64,000 bases of DNA from Bacteroidales bacterium (GTDB lineage Bacteria; Bacteroidota; Bacteroidia; Bacteroidales; F082), in the NCBI GenBank assembly GCA_017394865.1, contig JAFPWT010000009.1, forward strand, positions 186,001-250,000. The letters are read 5' to 3'. Below, piece after piece: positions 34,496 to 43,346 of the stretch; positions within the stretch are counted from its first letter, which is position 1, and the number at the start of each line of letters is the position of its first letter. The position numbers were made by a program, and so were the translations under genes. Under the pieces are notes generated by a model. The model saw only the letters and a list, made by a program, of their open reading frames with translations, made no database searches and was not told where the DNA came from.

Positions 34496-35437
34496 ATGAA
34501 AGCTTTAACCAAAACAGATTTTAAATTTCCCGGACAGACCGGCGTTTATCATGGGAAAGTCCGTGATTGTTATTTTATAAACAATGAATACATGGTGATG
34601 GTTGCCACCGACCGTATTTCGGCTTTTGATGTGATTCTACCGAAAGGCATCCCTTACAAGGGTCAGGTGCTGAACCAGATTGCCGCCATGTTCCTGGACG
34701 CCACCGCCGACATCGTTCCCAACTGGAAACTGGCCACCCCCGACCCGATGGTGACCATCGGCAAGCTGTGCAAGCCCTTCCCCATCGAGATGATCATTAG
34801 GGGATATCTGACGGGCAGTTCATGGCGCACCTATAAAAGCGGACAACATGTGATTTGCGGGGTACAGATTCCCGACGGGATGAAAGAACACCAGAAGTTC
34901 GCCGAGCCCATCATCACCCCCACCACCAAAGCCGAGGAAGGCCACGACGAGGACATTTCACGTGAGGAAATCATCGCCCGTGGATTAATCAGTGAAAGCG
35001 ACTATGCCCAGATTGAAGACATCACCCGCAAGCTCTTCCAGAGAGGCACTGAAATCGCTGCCAAACAAGGCCTGATCTTGGTTGATACCAAATACGAGTT
35101 CGGCAAGATCGGCGACCAAATTGTGCTGATGGACGAGATCCACACCCCCGACTCGTCGCGTTATTTCATCGCCGATCAGTATGAAGAGCGTTTCGCCAAA
35201 GGCGAGCCTCAGGTGCAGCTCTCCAAGGAGTTTGTGCGCGAATGGCTCATGGCCAACGGCTTCCAGGGCAAAGAAGGCCAGCAGGTGCCCGAGATGACCC
35301 CCGCTTATGTGGAGAGCGTCTCCGACCGCTACATCGAGCTCTATGAGAAGGTGACCGGCCATAAATTCGAAAAGGCTCCAGATTCGGAGGACTTGGCCAA
35401 AAGAATTGAGAATAACATTAAAACATATTTGAGATGA
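34496..35437 (+). CDS. purC: SAICAR synthetase (phosphoribosylaminoimidazole-succinocarboxamide synthase)
   Basis: A 313-residue enzyme that joins CAIR and aspartate with ATP to make SAICAR in purine synthesis. Family motifs: [21 protein letters not shown] (about 35-55), [13 protein letters not shown] (about 98-110) and [10 protein letters not shown] (about 198-207). The C-terminal extension to about 310 residues is the longer type common in Bacteroidota and eukaryotes. Starts 5 nt after phoH; its stop overlaps the S46 peptidase start by 4 nt. Confidence 0.97.
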   Translation: MKALTKTDFKFPGQTGVYHGKVRDCYFINNEYMVMVATDRISAFDVILPKGIPYKGQVLNQIAAMFLDATADIVPNWKLATPDPMVTIGKLCKPFPIEMIIRGYLTGSSWRTYKSGQHVICGVQIPDGMKEHQKFAEPIITPTTKAEEGHDEDISREEIIARGLISESDYAQIEDITRKLFQRGTEIAAKQGLILVDTKYEFGKIGDQIVLMDEIHTPDSSRYFIADQYEERFAKGEPQVQLSKEFVREWLMANGFQGKEGQQVPEMTPAYVESVSDRYIELYEKVTGHKFEKAPDSEDLAKRIENNIKTYLR

Positions 35438-37572
35438 GAAAACTTTTGATAATTGCGGCTTTACTGCTTTCGGTTATGGTAGCAAAAGCCGACGAAGGCA
35501 TGTGGTTGCCTTATTCCTTGAACGGCCAAAACCTGGCTGAGATGCAAGCCATGGGCTGCAAACTTACTCCGGAACAAATCTTCAGTTTCAACCAACCCAG
35601 TATCAAGGACGCCATCGTCCAATTCGGTGGCGGCTGCACTGGCGAGATCATCTCGCCCGAAGGACTGCTGCTCACCAACCACCACTGTGGGCTGAGCTAC
35701 GTACAGAAACACTCTTCCGTGGAACACGACTACCTCACCGATGGTTTTTGGGCCAACGAGAAGAGCCAAGAACTGCCCAACCCAGGTCTCTCGGTGCTTT
35801 TCCTTAACAGAGTGGAAGACGTGACTGGAGAAGTGTTGAACGGCGTGACCGCCGAGACCACCGAGGCCGAACGTGAGGAACTGGTAGCCAGGAACACCCG
35901 CCAACTCGAGAAAGCACGCAAAGGCGACCGCAAGGTACGCGTCGAGGTGGTTCCCTTCTATAGCGGCAACCAGTACATCCTCTTCGAATACGACGAGTAC
36001 AAGGATGTGCGCCTAGTGTGCTGTCCCCCGTGGGGCATCGGCAAGTTCGGTGCCGACACCGACAACTGGACATGGCCCCGCCACAAGGGCGACTTCAACA
36101 TCTTCCGCGTCTACACCGCCCCCGACGGCAGCCCCGCTGAATACAGCGCCGACAACATCCCTATGAAGAGCAAATGGTTCCTGCCCATCAACCTCGACGG
36201 CGTAAAGCCCGGCGACTATGCCATGATTCTCGGCTATCCCGGCAGCACCGACCGCTACTCCACCTCATACACTGTGAAGAACGTCATCGAGGAGGAAGGT
36301 CCCGCCATCATCGACTGCCGCACCACCAAACTCGACAACTACCGCAAGCACATGGATGCCGACCAAGAGGTCTTCATCATGTACGCCTCCAAGCAAGCCA
36401 GCGTGTCGAACTACTGGAAATACTACATCGGTCAGGTGAAGCAGCTCAAGCGCAACCATGTGTATGAGCGCCGCCTTGCCCAAGAAGAGGACTTTATGAA
36501 CTGGGTGAACGCCGACCCACAAAGAAAAGCCGAATACGGCGACATCTTCACCGGCATCAAAGCGAAGTGGGACATCCTTGATGAGATTCAGAAATCGTTC
36601 GTCTACCACCGCGAGGCTGGCTGGAACGGCGGTGAAGCCATCGCGTTCTGCCGTAAGTTCATGCGTATTAACAAGATGTTTGAGATCGATGCCGACAAAG
36701 AAGACATCAAGGCGGCAGCCAGCAAGATGCAACCCAGCGTGGACGCCTTCTTCAAGGATTACTCCATGCTGCTGGACCGTGATGTGACCGCTGCGCTGTT
36801 AGCGCTATTCTACAAGAACATCACTACCGAGCTGATGCCCTCGGAGATCCTACGCATCGGCCAGGAAAACAACGGCGACTTCACCAAATACGTTAACAAA
36901 GCTTTTGAAAAATCCATTTTCACTGACAAAGAGCGTATGGAGAAATGGATAGAGAAACCTAAATCTCTGGACAAAGATCCGCTCTATGCCTTGACGATGA
37001 ACATCATCGACTCGTATCAAGTGCTCTATGAACGTTACGAAGAAGCCCAGAATCTCGGCAACGCCGGCGAGCGCCTCTACATGAAGGGCCTGATGGAGAT
37101 GCAAAGCGACCGCAACTTCTATCCCGATGCCAACTTCACCATGCGTCTGACCTACGGCACCGTGGAGCCTTACAAGGCCGCCGATGCCGTCACCTATAAT
37201 TACTATACCACCATGGATGGGGTGATGGCCAAATATGTACCCGGCAACTGGGAGTTTGACATTCCGAAGGATGTGCGCGACCTTGTGGCCAAGAAGGACT
37301 ACGGCCGTTATGCCAATGAGAAAGGCGAATTGGTCGTCAACTTCATCACCACCAACGACATCACAGGCGGCAACTCCGGCAGTCCCGTCATCGACGGTGA
37401 AGGTTACCTGATCGGTTTGGCTTTCGATGGCAACTGGGAGGCCATGAGCGGTGACTTGAGTTTCGAGAACAAGGTGCAGCGCACCATCTGCATGGATGCC
37501 CGCTACCTACTCTGGTGCATCGAGAAAGTCGGAAAATGCGACAATATCATCAAGGAGTTGGTGATTAAGTAA
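35434..37572 (+). CDS. S46-family dipeptidyl-peptidase, DPP7-like
   Basis: A 712-residue exopeptidase with a signal peptide ([19 protein letters not shown]). The chymotrypsin-like halves are split by a helical domain. Catalytic His84 is in LLTNHHCG, the Asp is in the [13 protein letters not shown] region (about 210-222), and Ser648 is in GGNSGSP. The position 18 residues after the Ser is Gly666 (AFDGNW), where DPP7 has Gly and DPP11 has Arg, so specificity for hydrophobic P1 residues is predicted rather than Asp/Glu. Periplasmic peptide use for amino-acid catabolism is typical of the phylum. Confidence 0.94.
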   Translation: MRKLLIIAALLLSVMVAKADEGMWLPYSLNGQNLAEMQAMGCKLTPEQIFSFNQPSIKDAIVQFGGGCTGEIISPEGLLLTNHHCGLSYVQKHSSVEHDYLTDGFWANEKSQELPNPGLSVLFLNRVEDVTGEVLNGVTAETTEAEREELVARNTRQLEKARKGDRKVRVEVVPFYSGNQYILFEYDEYKDVRLVCCPPWGIGKFGADTDNWTWPRHKGDFNIFRVYTAPDGSPAEYSADNIPMKSKWFLPINLDGVKPGDYAMILGYPGSTDRYSTSYTVKNVIEEEGPAIIDCRTTKLDNYRKHMDADQEVFIMYASKQASVSNYWKYYIGQVKQLKRNHVYERRLAQEEDFMNWVNADPQRKAEYGDIFTGIKAKWDILDEIQKSFVYHREAGWNGGEAIAFCRKFMRINKMFEIDADKEDIKAAASKMQPSVDAFFKDYSMLLDRDVTAALLALFYKNITTELMPSEILRIGQENNGDFTKYVNKAFEKSIFTDKERMEKWIEKPKSLDKDPLYALTMNIIDSYQVLYERYEEAQNLGNAGERLYMKGLMEMQSDRNFYPDANFTMRLTYGTVEPYKAADAVTYNYYTTMDGVMAKYVPGNWEFDIPKDVRDLVAKKDYGRYANEKGELVVNFITTNDITGGNSGSPVIDGEGYLIGLAFDGNWEAMSGDLSFENKVQRTICMDARYLLWCIEKVGKCDNIIKELVIK

Positions 37573-37584
37573 AAAGCCTCACCA

Positions 37585-38619
37585 ATGAGTAGAGGCTTCA
37601 TCAAAGAAGGCGATCAGGAAACAATTCCGATGGTGCCACCGAGGGCATATCTGCCCAGCGGCGTGCCTAACTATGTCACCAAAGAAGGACTTGCAGCGCT
37701 CAACGAAGAGTTGAAAAGCCTTGAGGCTGAACGTGCCCAGGTGGGCGAAAATTACATCATGGGCAACTTCATCGACGCAAAGATGAAGTTGCTCATCAGC
37801 CGCATTAGTAGCGCAGTGGAGGTCGACCTTGCCAAAGCCAACAAAGACACCGTGAGCTTTGGAGCTTGGGTGCGCTACAACGGTCGTGTGGTAAGAATTG
37901 TAGGCGTTGATGAGGCCAATGTGAACCAAGGTCTTATCGCATTTACCTCGCCTATAGCCAAAGCTTTGACTGGAAAGAAAGTGGGAGACGTCATCGAGTT
38001 GAAAGGCGCGGAGCGGATTGTGGTGGAAGAAGTGTCGTTTGAGCCGATGGCCCTCACACAGGTGGTTCACGACAGACCTACGGAAACATCAACGGCATCG
38101 GAAAAACAAAATCAAAAAACCACCGGAAAAACCATCGAACAGCTTGTGCAAGCACCACAGGTTTTACAGAAAGATGGCGATTGGCCCATCAAAGAAGACG
38201 GACCGCACATAAAAGACGACGAGTCTGACTTCTTTGAGCCCAAAGTAGATCCTATGGAATTTCTACCCATTGTCAACGATCGCGGTAACATCGTGGGACG
38301 AGCATTGTATCTGGAATTGCACAATGGAAACAAGATGCTGCATCCTGTCGTTCATCTGCATATTCTGAACACCAAAGGAGAAGTCACTAGACGTTATTGG
38401 TGGCATGTGGCCTTCGGCGACACCCCAGAGAAGACGCTCCAGCGGAAGATAGAAGAAACGTTGGGGTTGTCCGGGGTGAAACCAAAATTGAAGCGACAAT
38501 ACATCAGAGAGGCCAAGACCGAAAAGGAGTTGGTTTACGTTTTCACTATTGTTTCCGAAAAAGACTTGCCAAAAACCCCAGAAGAGAAAACGTATTTTGT
38601 CCTGTTTGAAAAAGATTAA
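37585..38619 (+). CDS. GreB-like elongation-factor domain fused to a degenerate Nudix domain
   Basis: One continuous 344-residue frame. The N-terminus MSRGFIKEGDQETIP...NYVTKEG (1-35) and the domain at about 86-155 (VSFGAWV, RIVGVDEANV, SPIAKALTGKKVGD) mark the short GreA/GreB-type family of Bacteroidota, whose coiled coil here (about 36-80) lacks the GDLxENAEY acidic tip of true GreA. A polar linker (160-220) leads to a Nudix/IDI-like domain (225-335: FLPIVNDRGNIVGRA, HNGNKMLHPVVHLHI, then a broken box FGDTPEKTLQRKIEETLGL). The expected REVREE metal glutamates are RKIEET and the stretch before the box is shortened, so hydrolase activity is doubtful. The stand-alone Gre-like part is common; the fusion is not one I know. 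Confidence 0.82.
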   Translation: MSRGFIKEGDQETIPMVPPRAYLPSGVPNYVTKEGLAALNEELKSLEAERAQVGENYIMGNFIDAKMKLLISRISSAVEVDLAKANKDTVSFGAWVRYNGRVVRIVGVDEANVNQGLIAFTSPIAKALTGKKVGDVIELKGAERIVVEEVSFEPMALTQVVHDRPTETSTASEKQNQKTTGKTIEQLVQAPQVLQKDGDWPIKEDGPHIKDDESDFFEPKVDPMEFLPIVNDRGNIVGRALYLELHNGNKMLHPVVHLHILNTKGEVTRRYWWHVAFGDTPEKTLQRKIEETLGLSGVKPKLKRQYIREAKTEKELVYVFTIVSEKDLPKTPEEKTYFVLFEKD

Positions 38620-39566
38620 CCAAGATTCGCCGTGATCACCTTGGGATATCTTTTTTTAATATCTTCAACCTTTTGAACTTTCAACGCCTCAAACTTACGG
38701 TAGGCTTCGCTTTCAGGAAAGAGAGGACGGTGCTGGAGCATCTGCCTGAGCTCCTCAGCAGCTTTCATGGCTGGGTATTCCGAGGGATTGATGGCAAAAT
38801 CAACAAATTTCTCCCAGATGTAGCGGACGGCTTGATCCGTAGGATGAACCATATCCTCCTTATAGAAACGGTAGTCGCGAAGCTCGTCCAACAAGATTTC
38901 GTAAGCGGGAAAGTAATGAGCATTATCGAAAGTCTTACAAACTTCATCTACCGCCAACAGCAGCGATGCCTTGCTCAATTGGTTCTCATGGAGACCGTCT
39001 TTAAGGTGACGCAGTGGCGATACCGTGAACACAAATTGCTTGTCAGGGAAAGCACGTAATACCTCTGACAGAACTTCAACGGCGGGTTGGGTACCAAGAA
39101 ACACACGCTCGAAACGATTGGCGGGTAGTTTGTGGCAATTGGAGACTACTTTGCCAGTGACAATCTCGCGGAAAGCCCAAGAAGTGCCCAAGCTAATGAT
39201 AATCCATTTTGTTTGAAGGAATTGTTCGTGAGTTTCGAGGAGATGTGTGTTTACCTTATTAATAAGAGTTTCCTCTGAATGACACCAGAAATCGGTGTTA
39301 TGGTTGAAGGTGCAGTAAAAACCTTCCCCGACTTCAATGATCTCGTCGTGAGTAAAAGGCTGGCCGCTGTACAAGCGCTGGAGGCTGTTGGCTACGCTGA
39401 AAGGATTGTAGAGTGTCCCAAAGGGATTCACCTGAGCGTTAAAACCCAAGCCTTTGCAAATACCACCTACCTCATCAGCGAAGCAAGAGCCCATGAAAAG
39501 TAGGCCGTCGCCGTAGACGAGAGTCCGCTCTAAGGGATTGTTTTTTATTTCGGTACGGAAGATCAC
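38616..39566 (-). CDS. GSCFA-domain protein
   Basis: A 316-residue protein of the GSCFA family, whose naming motif is visible as FMGSCFADEVG (about 24-34). The family is SGNH-hydrolase-like; later blocks such as IISLGTSWAFRE (about 125-136), FTVSPLRHLKDG (about 180-191) and MVHPTDQAVRYIW (about 238-250, with the His expected of the catalytic pair) support this. Substrate unknown. Its start overlaps trxB's stop by 4 nt, so it is cotranscribed with trxB. Its stop overlaps the Gre-Nudix fusion's stop by 4 nt. Confidence 0.9.
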   Translation of the reverse strand: MIFRTEIKNNPLERTLVYGDGLLFMGSCFADEVGGICKGLGFNAQVNPFGTLYNPFSVANSLQRLYSGQPFTHDEIIEVGEGFYCTFNHNTDFWCHSEETLINKVNTHLLETHEQFLQTKWIIISLGTSWAFREIVTGKVVSNCHKLPANRFERVFLGTQPAVEVLSEVLRAFPDKQFVFTVSPLRHLKDGLHENQLSKASLLLAVDEVCKTFDNAHYFPAYEILLDELRDYRFYKEDMVHPTDQAVRYIWEKFVDFAINPSEYPAMKAAEELRQMLQHRPLFPESEAYRKFEALKVQKVEDIKKRYPKVITANLG

Positions 39567-40504
39567 TTACTAGCAATAAGAAATCTTTCCACTTCGATGC
39601 CCGCCATAGCGCCAGTGCCAGCAGCCACAATGGCTTGACGATAGATGCGGTCCTGACAATCACCACACGCGAAGATACCTTCCACGTTAGTAGCGGTTGA
39701 CTTCGGCTTGGTAATGATATAGCCTTCCTCATCCATGTCGAGGATGCCCTTGAACGGTTCAGTGTTCGGCGTATGGCCAATGGCTTCGAAGAAGCCGTCA
39801 ACGTAAATGGTGCGTTCCTCTTTGGTATCGCTATGGTACAAGACGGCACCTTTCAGCTTCTTCATGAAGCCTTGTTGCTCACCAAAGAGTTCCTTGGTCT
39901 GGTGTTTCCAAAGCACTTCGATGTTGGGCGTGTTCAACACGCGATGCTGCATGGCTTTGGAGGCGCGCAACACATCACGACGGACGATAAGGTACACCTT
40001 ATTACATAATTTGGAAAGATAGGTAGCATCTTCGCAGGCCGTGTCGCCGCCGCCCACGACCGCGACATCCTTACCTTTATAGAAAAAGCCGTCGCAGGTG
40101 GCGCAGGCCGACACGCCACCGCCCTTGAATTCCTCTTCGGAGGGTATGCCTAGATAGCGAGCCGAGGCGCCCGTTGAGACGATGATGCTGTCGGCCAGTA
40201 ACTCGCCGTCGTATTCAGTAGTCACCTTGAAAGGACGTTGCGAAGCGTCGATGGCGGTAACTTCGCCTTCGCGGATTTCAGCGCCAAAGCGCAGCGCCTG
40301 CTGACGGATCTCCTCCATCATATCGGGACCGTTGATGCCCTTGGGATAGCCTGGAAAGTTTTCAATTTCAGTAGTCTGTGTCAGTTGTCCGCCAGGTTGC
40401 ATTCCTTCGTAAACAACCGTTTTAATGTCGGCACGACAAGTATAAATTGCAGCGGTGTAGCCTGCTGGGCCTGAGCCGATAATCAAGCACTCTATGTGTT
40501 CCAT
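39563..40504 (-). CDS. trxB: Thioredoxin-disulfide reductase
   Basis: A 313-residue low-molecular-weight thioredoxin reductase. It has the FAD motif IIGSGPAGYTAAIY (about 8-21), redox CxxC in SACATCDGFF (about 132-141), NADPH motif VVGGGDTACEDA (about 149-160) and the FAD-binding end GIFACGDCQD (about 272-281). Reduces thioredoxin with NADPH in the cytoplasm. Promoter 47 nt upstream; the leader contains an AT-rich filler repeat. Confidence 0.97.
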   Translation of the reverse strand: MEHIECLIIGSGPAGYTAAIYTCRADIKTVVYEGMQPGGQLTQTTEIENFPGYPKGINGPDMMEEIRQQALRFGAEIREGEVTAIDASQRPFKVTTEYDGELLADSIIVSTGASARYLGIPSEEEFKGGGVSACATCDGFFYKGKDVAVVGGGDTACEDATYLSKLCNKVYLIVRRDVLRASKAMQHRVLNTPNIEVLWKHQTKELFGEQQGFMKKLKGAVLYHSDTKEERTIYVDGFFEAIGHTPNTEPFKGILDMDEEGYIITKPKSTATNVEGIFACGDCQDRIYRQAIVAAGTGAMAGIEVERFLIASK

Positions 40505-40510
40505 GTTGTT

Positions 40511-40537
40511 GGAATTTAGAATTAATAATTAGGATTT
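40511..40537. repeat. AT-rich filler repeat in the trxB leader
   Basis: GGAATTTAGAATTAATAATT followed by AGGATTT, related to the gltX leader segment. Confidence 0.45.
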
Positions 40538-40551
40538 AGCGATATTTGGGG

Positions 40552-40559
40552 CAAAGATA
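40552..40559 (-). promoter_or_regulatory. -7 promoter element of trxB
   Basis: TATCTTTG on the minus strand, 47 nt before the trxB start. Confidence 0.72.
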
Positions 40560-40601
40560 ACTTTTTTTCGCCAAAACGCATCATCATTCAAAAAACATTT
40601 G

Positions 40602-40609
40602 TATCTTTG
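40602..40609 (+). promoter_or_regulatory. -7 promoter element of tRNA-Pro
   Basis: TATCTTTG, 17 nt before the mature tRNA 5' end. It may also drive the cargo gene at 40777. Confidence 0.72.
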
Positions 40610-40625
40610 CAGCCGCAAATGCAAT

Positions 40626-40699
40626 CGGGGTGTGGTGCAGTTGGCTAGCATTCTTGCATGGGGTGCAAGCGGTCGCCCGTTCGAGTCGGGCCACTCCGA
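40626..40699 (+). tRNA. tRNA-Pro(GGG)
   Basis: A 74-nt cloverleaf. Acceptor CGGGGTG pairs with CACTCCG (one G-T), the anticodon stem CTTGC/GCAAG encloses ATGGGGT giving anticodon GGG, and the T arm is GCCCG-TTCGAGT-CGGGC. Discriminator A; CCA is not encoded. C1-G72 is standard for bacterial tRNA-Pro. It reads CCC and CCT codons. Confidence 0.95.
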
Positions 40700-40776
40700 C
40701 AACAGAAGGATATCATTGTTTTGGTGTCCTTTTTTTTATCTTTACAATAGAAAAAACACAAAAACAACTAACCATC

Positions 40777-42372
40777 ATGAAAAAAACTTTACTCTACATG
40801 TTACTTATGGCGGTGTTCGCGCCGATGGCAACAATGGCACAAGACAAAGGCACCACTGGCATGTGGGACTTTGTGAATTCCTTCGCCTGCTCCACTGGCC
40901 GCCAACATGCTGTGGTCTACGACGGCGAAAACATCTACACCGCCGCATGGGGCAAATCGTCAACAGTGCTTTACATGTTCTATAAGTACGACCTCGACGG
41001 CAACCTCCTCGATCAATTTGATGTTCCCGGAGTCACCAATTCTGACGATTTCATGCGCGACATGACTTATGACGGACAGTATTTCTATGGCTGTGACGCC
41101 CATTCCGGCAAAATCTGGTGCTACGACCTTCATAACAAGACCTTGGTCAACGCCAATGCGATCAACACCAGTTTCGACGATCTGGGCACCTGCACTTACG
41201 ACCCCATCTACGACGCTTTCTGGGTTGGCGAACGCGGCACTGGCAGCAGCCCTAACCTCCATCTCGACCTCAAGCTTGTCAGCCGCAATGGTCAAGTGCT
41301 GAAGACCGCCACTGCACACAATCTTGGCGGACACACCGTGCATGGTACCGGCTACTTCACCGATGAAACTGGTCTAGCCCACCTTTATCTGTTTGCTGTG
41401 GAAGGCTTCACCGCCCATGTGTTCGACTATGAAATCGAGGCCGATGTCATGTCTTCGAACTACATCTTCGACTTCAGCGTGGTTCCCGGTTGGGGAGCAG
41501 CCTGCAGCGCAGGCGGTGCCTACGTCGGCACCATCGACAATGTGCAGTGTTTCTTCGGCGATGTCGACAAGAGCCCCAACCTCATCGGCATCTATGCCCT
41601 GGGCGAATACACCCCACCCGTCCCTGTAGCTCCCGAAGGTGACATCTACGAAAACTTCAACGACGGCATCATCCACTGGAACCTCATCGATGCCGACGGC
41701 GATGGCTACAACTGGGAGATTCGCCAAAACTGGGGAAACACCCAGAATCCCTACAGCCTCACCTCAGCTTCGGTTGACATCTCAGAGACTCCTTTGTTCC
41801 CCGACAACTACCTGGTGACCCCCTATAAATTGGATTGCGAACAGATTGTGTTCAGCGCCAACGTTCAGGACATCACCCATCCCGAAGAGCATCTTGCCGT
41901 AGCCGTGTCGACCACCAGTGGCACTGATCCCGATGCATTTGAAATCGTTTGGGAAACCACTATGACCGCCAAACAAGTAGGCTACTGGTACGATTTCAGT
42001 GTTGACCTGAGAGAATACCAAGGCCAGGACATCTATGTGGCCATCGTTCACACCAACTGCACAAATCAGTTCATGGTGAACATCGACGACATTATCCTCT
42101 ACAGACAATTCAATCCTTCATGGGGTGTTAGCGAAGGTACCGCTGTTACTTGCAGCATCTACCCGAATCCTACCGCTGACATGCTGACGGTAAAGAGCGA
42201 TGTCGATGTTAATAGTTATGAACTTTACACCGTGACTGGTGCAATGGTTATGAACAAGACTGTTGACGGGAAAGACTTCAACGTCGACGTGCGTAACCTC
42301 CCCGCCGGAACTTATCTCCTGAAGCTTTCTTCCGACGGTATGGTTCAAACCAAACGTTTTGTGAAAAAGTAA
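40777..42372 (+). CDS. Type IX secreted protein with jelly-roll adhesin domain
   Basis: A 531-residue protein starting MKKTLLYMLLMAVFAPMATM with a signal peptide ending in MAQ. The longer frame begins inside the tRNA, so this ATG is used. Residues about 25-290 look like repeated beta-propeller blades (AWGKSSTVLYMFYKYDLDGN, VPGWGAACSAGGAYVG). Residues about 300-455 are a cleaved-adhesin-like domain (ENFNDGIIHWNLIDADGDG to VNIDDIILYRQF), closely like the one in the 23884-26139 protein. The tail is a type A sorting domain (CSIYPNPTADM to TKRFVKK). Surface location inferred. A strong terminator follows. Confidence 0.88.
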   Translation: MKKTLLYMLLMAVFAPMATMAQDKGTTGMWDFVNSFACSTGRQHAVVYDGENIYTAAWGKSSTVLYMFYKYDLDGNLLDQFDVPGVTNSDDFMRDMTYDGQYFYGCDAHSGKIWCYDLHNKTLVNANAINTSFDDLGTCTYDPIYDAFWVGERGTGSSPNLHLDLKLVSRNGQVLKTATAHNLGGHTVHGTGYFTDETGLAHLYLFAVEGFTAHVFDYEIEADVMSSNYIFDFSVVPGWGAACSAGGAYVGTIDNVQCFFGDVDKSPNLIGIYALGEYTPPVPVAPEGDIYENFNDGIIHWNLIDADGDGYNWEIRQNWGNTQNPYSLTSASVDISETPLFPDNYLVTPYKLDCEQIVFSANVQDITHPEEHLAVAVSTTSGTDPDAFEIVWETTMTAKQVGYWYDFSVDLREYQGQDIYVAIVHTNCTNQFMVNIDDIILYRQFNPSWGVSEGTAVTCSIYPNPTADMLTVKSDVDVNSYELYTVTGAMVMNKTVDGKDFNVDVRNLPAGTYLLKLSSDGMVQTKRFVKK

Positions 42373-42401
42373 AACATAAGGAATTGTTTTTTCATTGTAA
42401 A

Positions 42402-42436
42402 GCCGCAGAGCCAACAAAGGTTCTGTGGCTTTTTTT
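42402..42436 (+). terminator. Rho-independent terminator after the cargo gene
   Basis: GCCGCAGAGCC pairs with GGTTCTGTGGC (two G-T wobbles) around AACAAA, followed by eight T. It separates the cargo gene from convergent menA. Confidence 0.88.
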
Positions 42437-43346
42437 ATAACAACAAAAAAACTCCGAAAATCACCGTCAACAGGAAGGTGTTACGCACCTGCTTTGGGAG
42501 CAGGGGGTCGGGAACACCTGTCTCAAACGTCTTACGGATGGTTAACAAATCCATGAAAAACAAGGGAAAAAGCAACCAAAACACATAGCAATAGTAAGGT
42601 GCTTGTTTGAGAATTAAGAAAGCCGTCAAGCATAGAAACGGCAAGACGGTTAGCATCAAATGATAGACAAAAGCTGCTTTCAAGCCTATCTTCACCACAA
42701 GGCTGTTTTTTCCTGATGCCTTGTCGTTCTCATAATCACGCATGTTGTTGATGTTCAGCACAGCATTGGAGCAGCAGCCCATAGCAGTGGCCGGCAAAAA
42801 AACACTGAAATCAAAACAAGGTGTTGCCAAATAATATGTTCCCGCTACGGCCACCCAGCCGAAAAAGAGAAAACAGAACAGATCGCCCAGACCACGATAG
42901 CCATAAGGGCGTTTGCCTAGGGTATAAAACAAAGCGGCCAATATCGCTCCAAGGCCAATGGCAGCAAAGACCATCATCTCTTTTAGAGTGCTGTGGGCAA
43001 GCAAACTCGAAAGCAGTAGCATACCGCCAGAGACAAGACACATGATGACAACCACAGCGATGCCGATGCACATCTGCCGCTCGGTCAGTGCACCACTTTG
43101 AAGAGTTCGCTTAGGACCTGAACGATGGACGTTGTCGACACCTTTCTTGAAGTCACCGTAATCGTTGGCAAGGTTGGAGAGGATTTGGAGTAATACCGCC
43201 GTAAGGGCAGCAAAGGCAAAAGGAAAAGGATAGAAAAAGTCAGCAGAGGCTGCCAACAGACCACCCATCAGAACACCTGAAAAAGAGAGCAGCACCGTCC
43301 GAGGACGGGCTGCTCTCCACCATGTCTTCAACGTCGCCATAATCAC
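42435..43346 (-). CDS. menA: 1,4-dihydroxy-2-naphthoate polyprenyltransferase
   Basis: A 303-residue UbiA-superfamily membrane prenyltransferase with about nine helices. The first Asp-rich motif is NLANDYGDFKKGVD (about 61-74), the second NMRDYENDKASGKNS (about 203-217). It attaches the polyprenyl tail to DHNA in menaquinone synthesis, supplying the quinone used by Na+-NQR. It overlaps the DEAD-box helicase stop by 4 nt, so it is cotranscribed with it. Confidence 0.93.
   Translation of the reverse strand: MIMATLKTWWRAARPRTVLLSFSGVLMGGLLAASADFFYPFPFAFAALTAVLLQILSNLANDYGDFKKGVDNVHRSGPKRTLQSGALTERQMCIGIAVVVIMCLVSGGMLLLSSLLAHSTLKEMMVFAAIGLGAILAALFYTLGKRPYGYRGLGDLFCFLFFGWVAVAGTYYLATPCFDFSVFLPATAMGCCSNAVLNINNMRDYENDKASGKNSLVVKIGLKAAFVYHLMLTVLPFLCLTAFLILKQAPYYCYVFWLLFPLFFMDLLTIRKTFETGVPDPLLPKQVRNTFLLTVIFGVFLLL

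Noticed and set aside
40630..40776. 49-residue N-terminal extension of the type IX cargo gene
   Set aside because: It would be translated through tRNA-Pro; the signal peptide starts at 40777.
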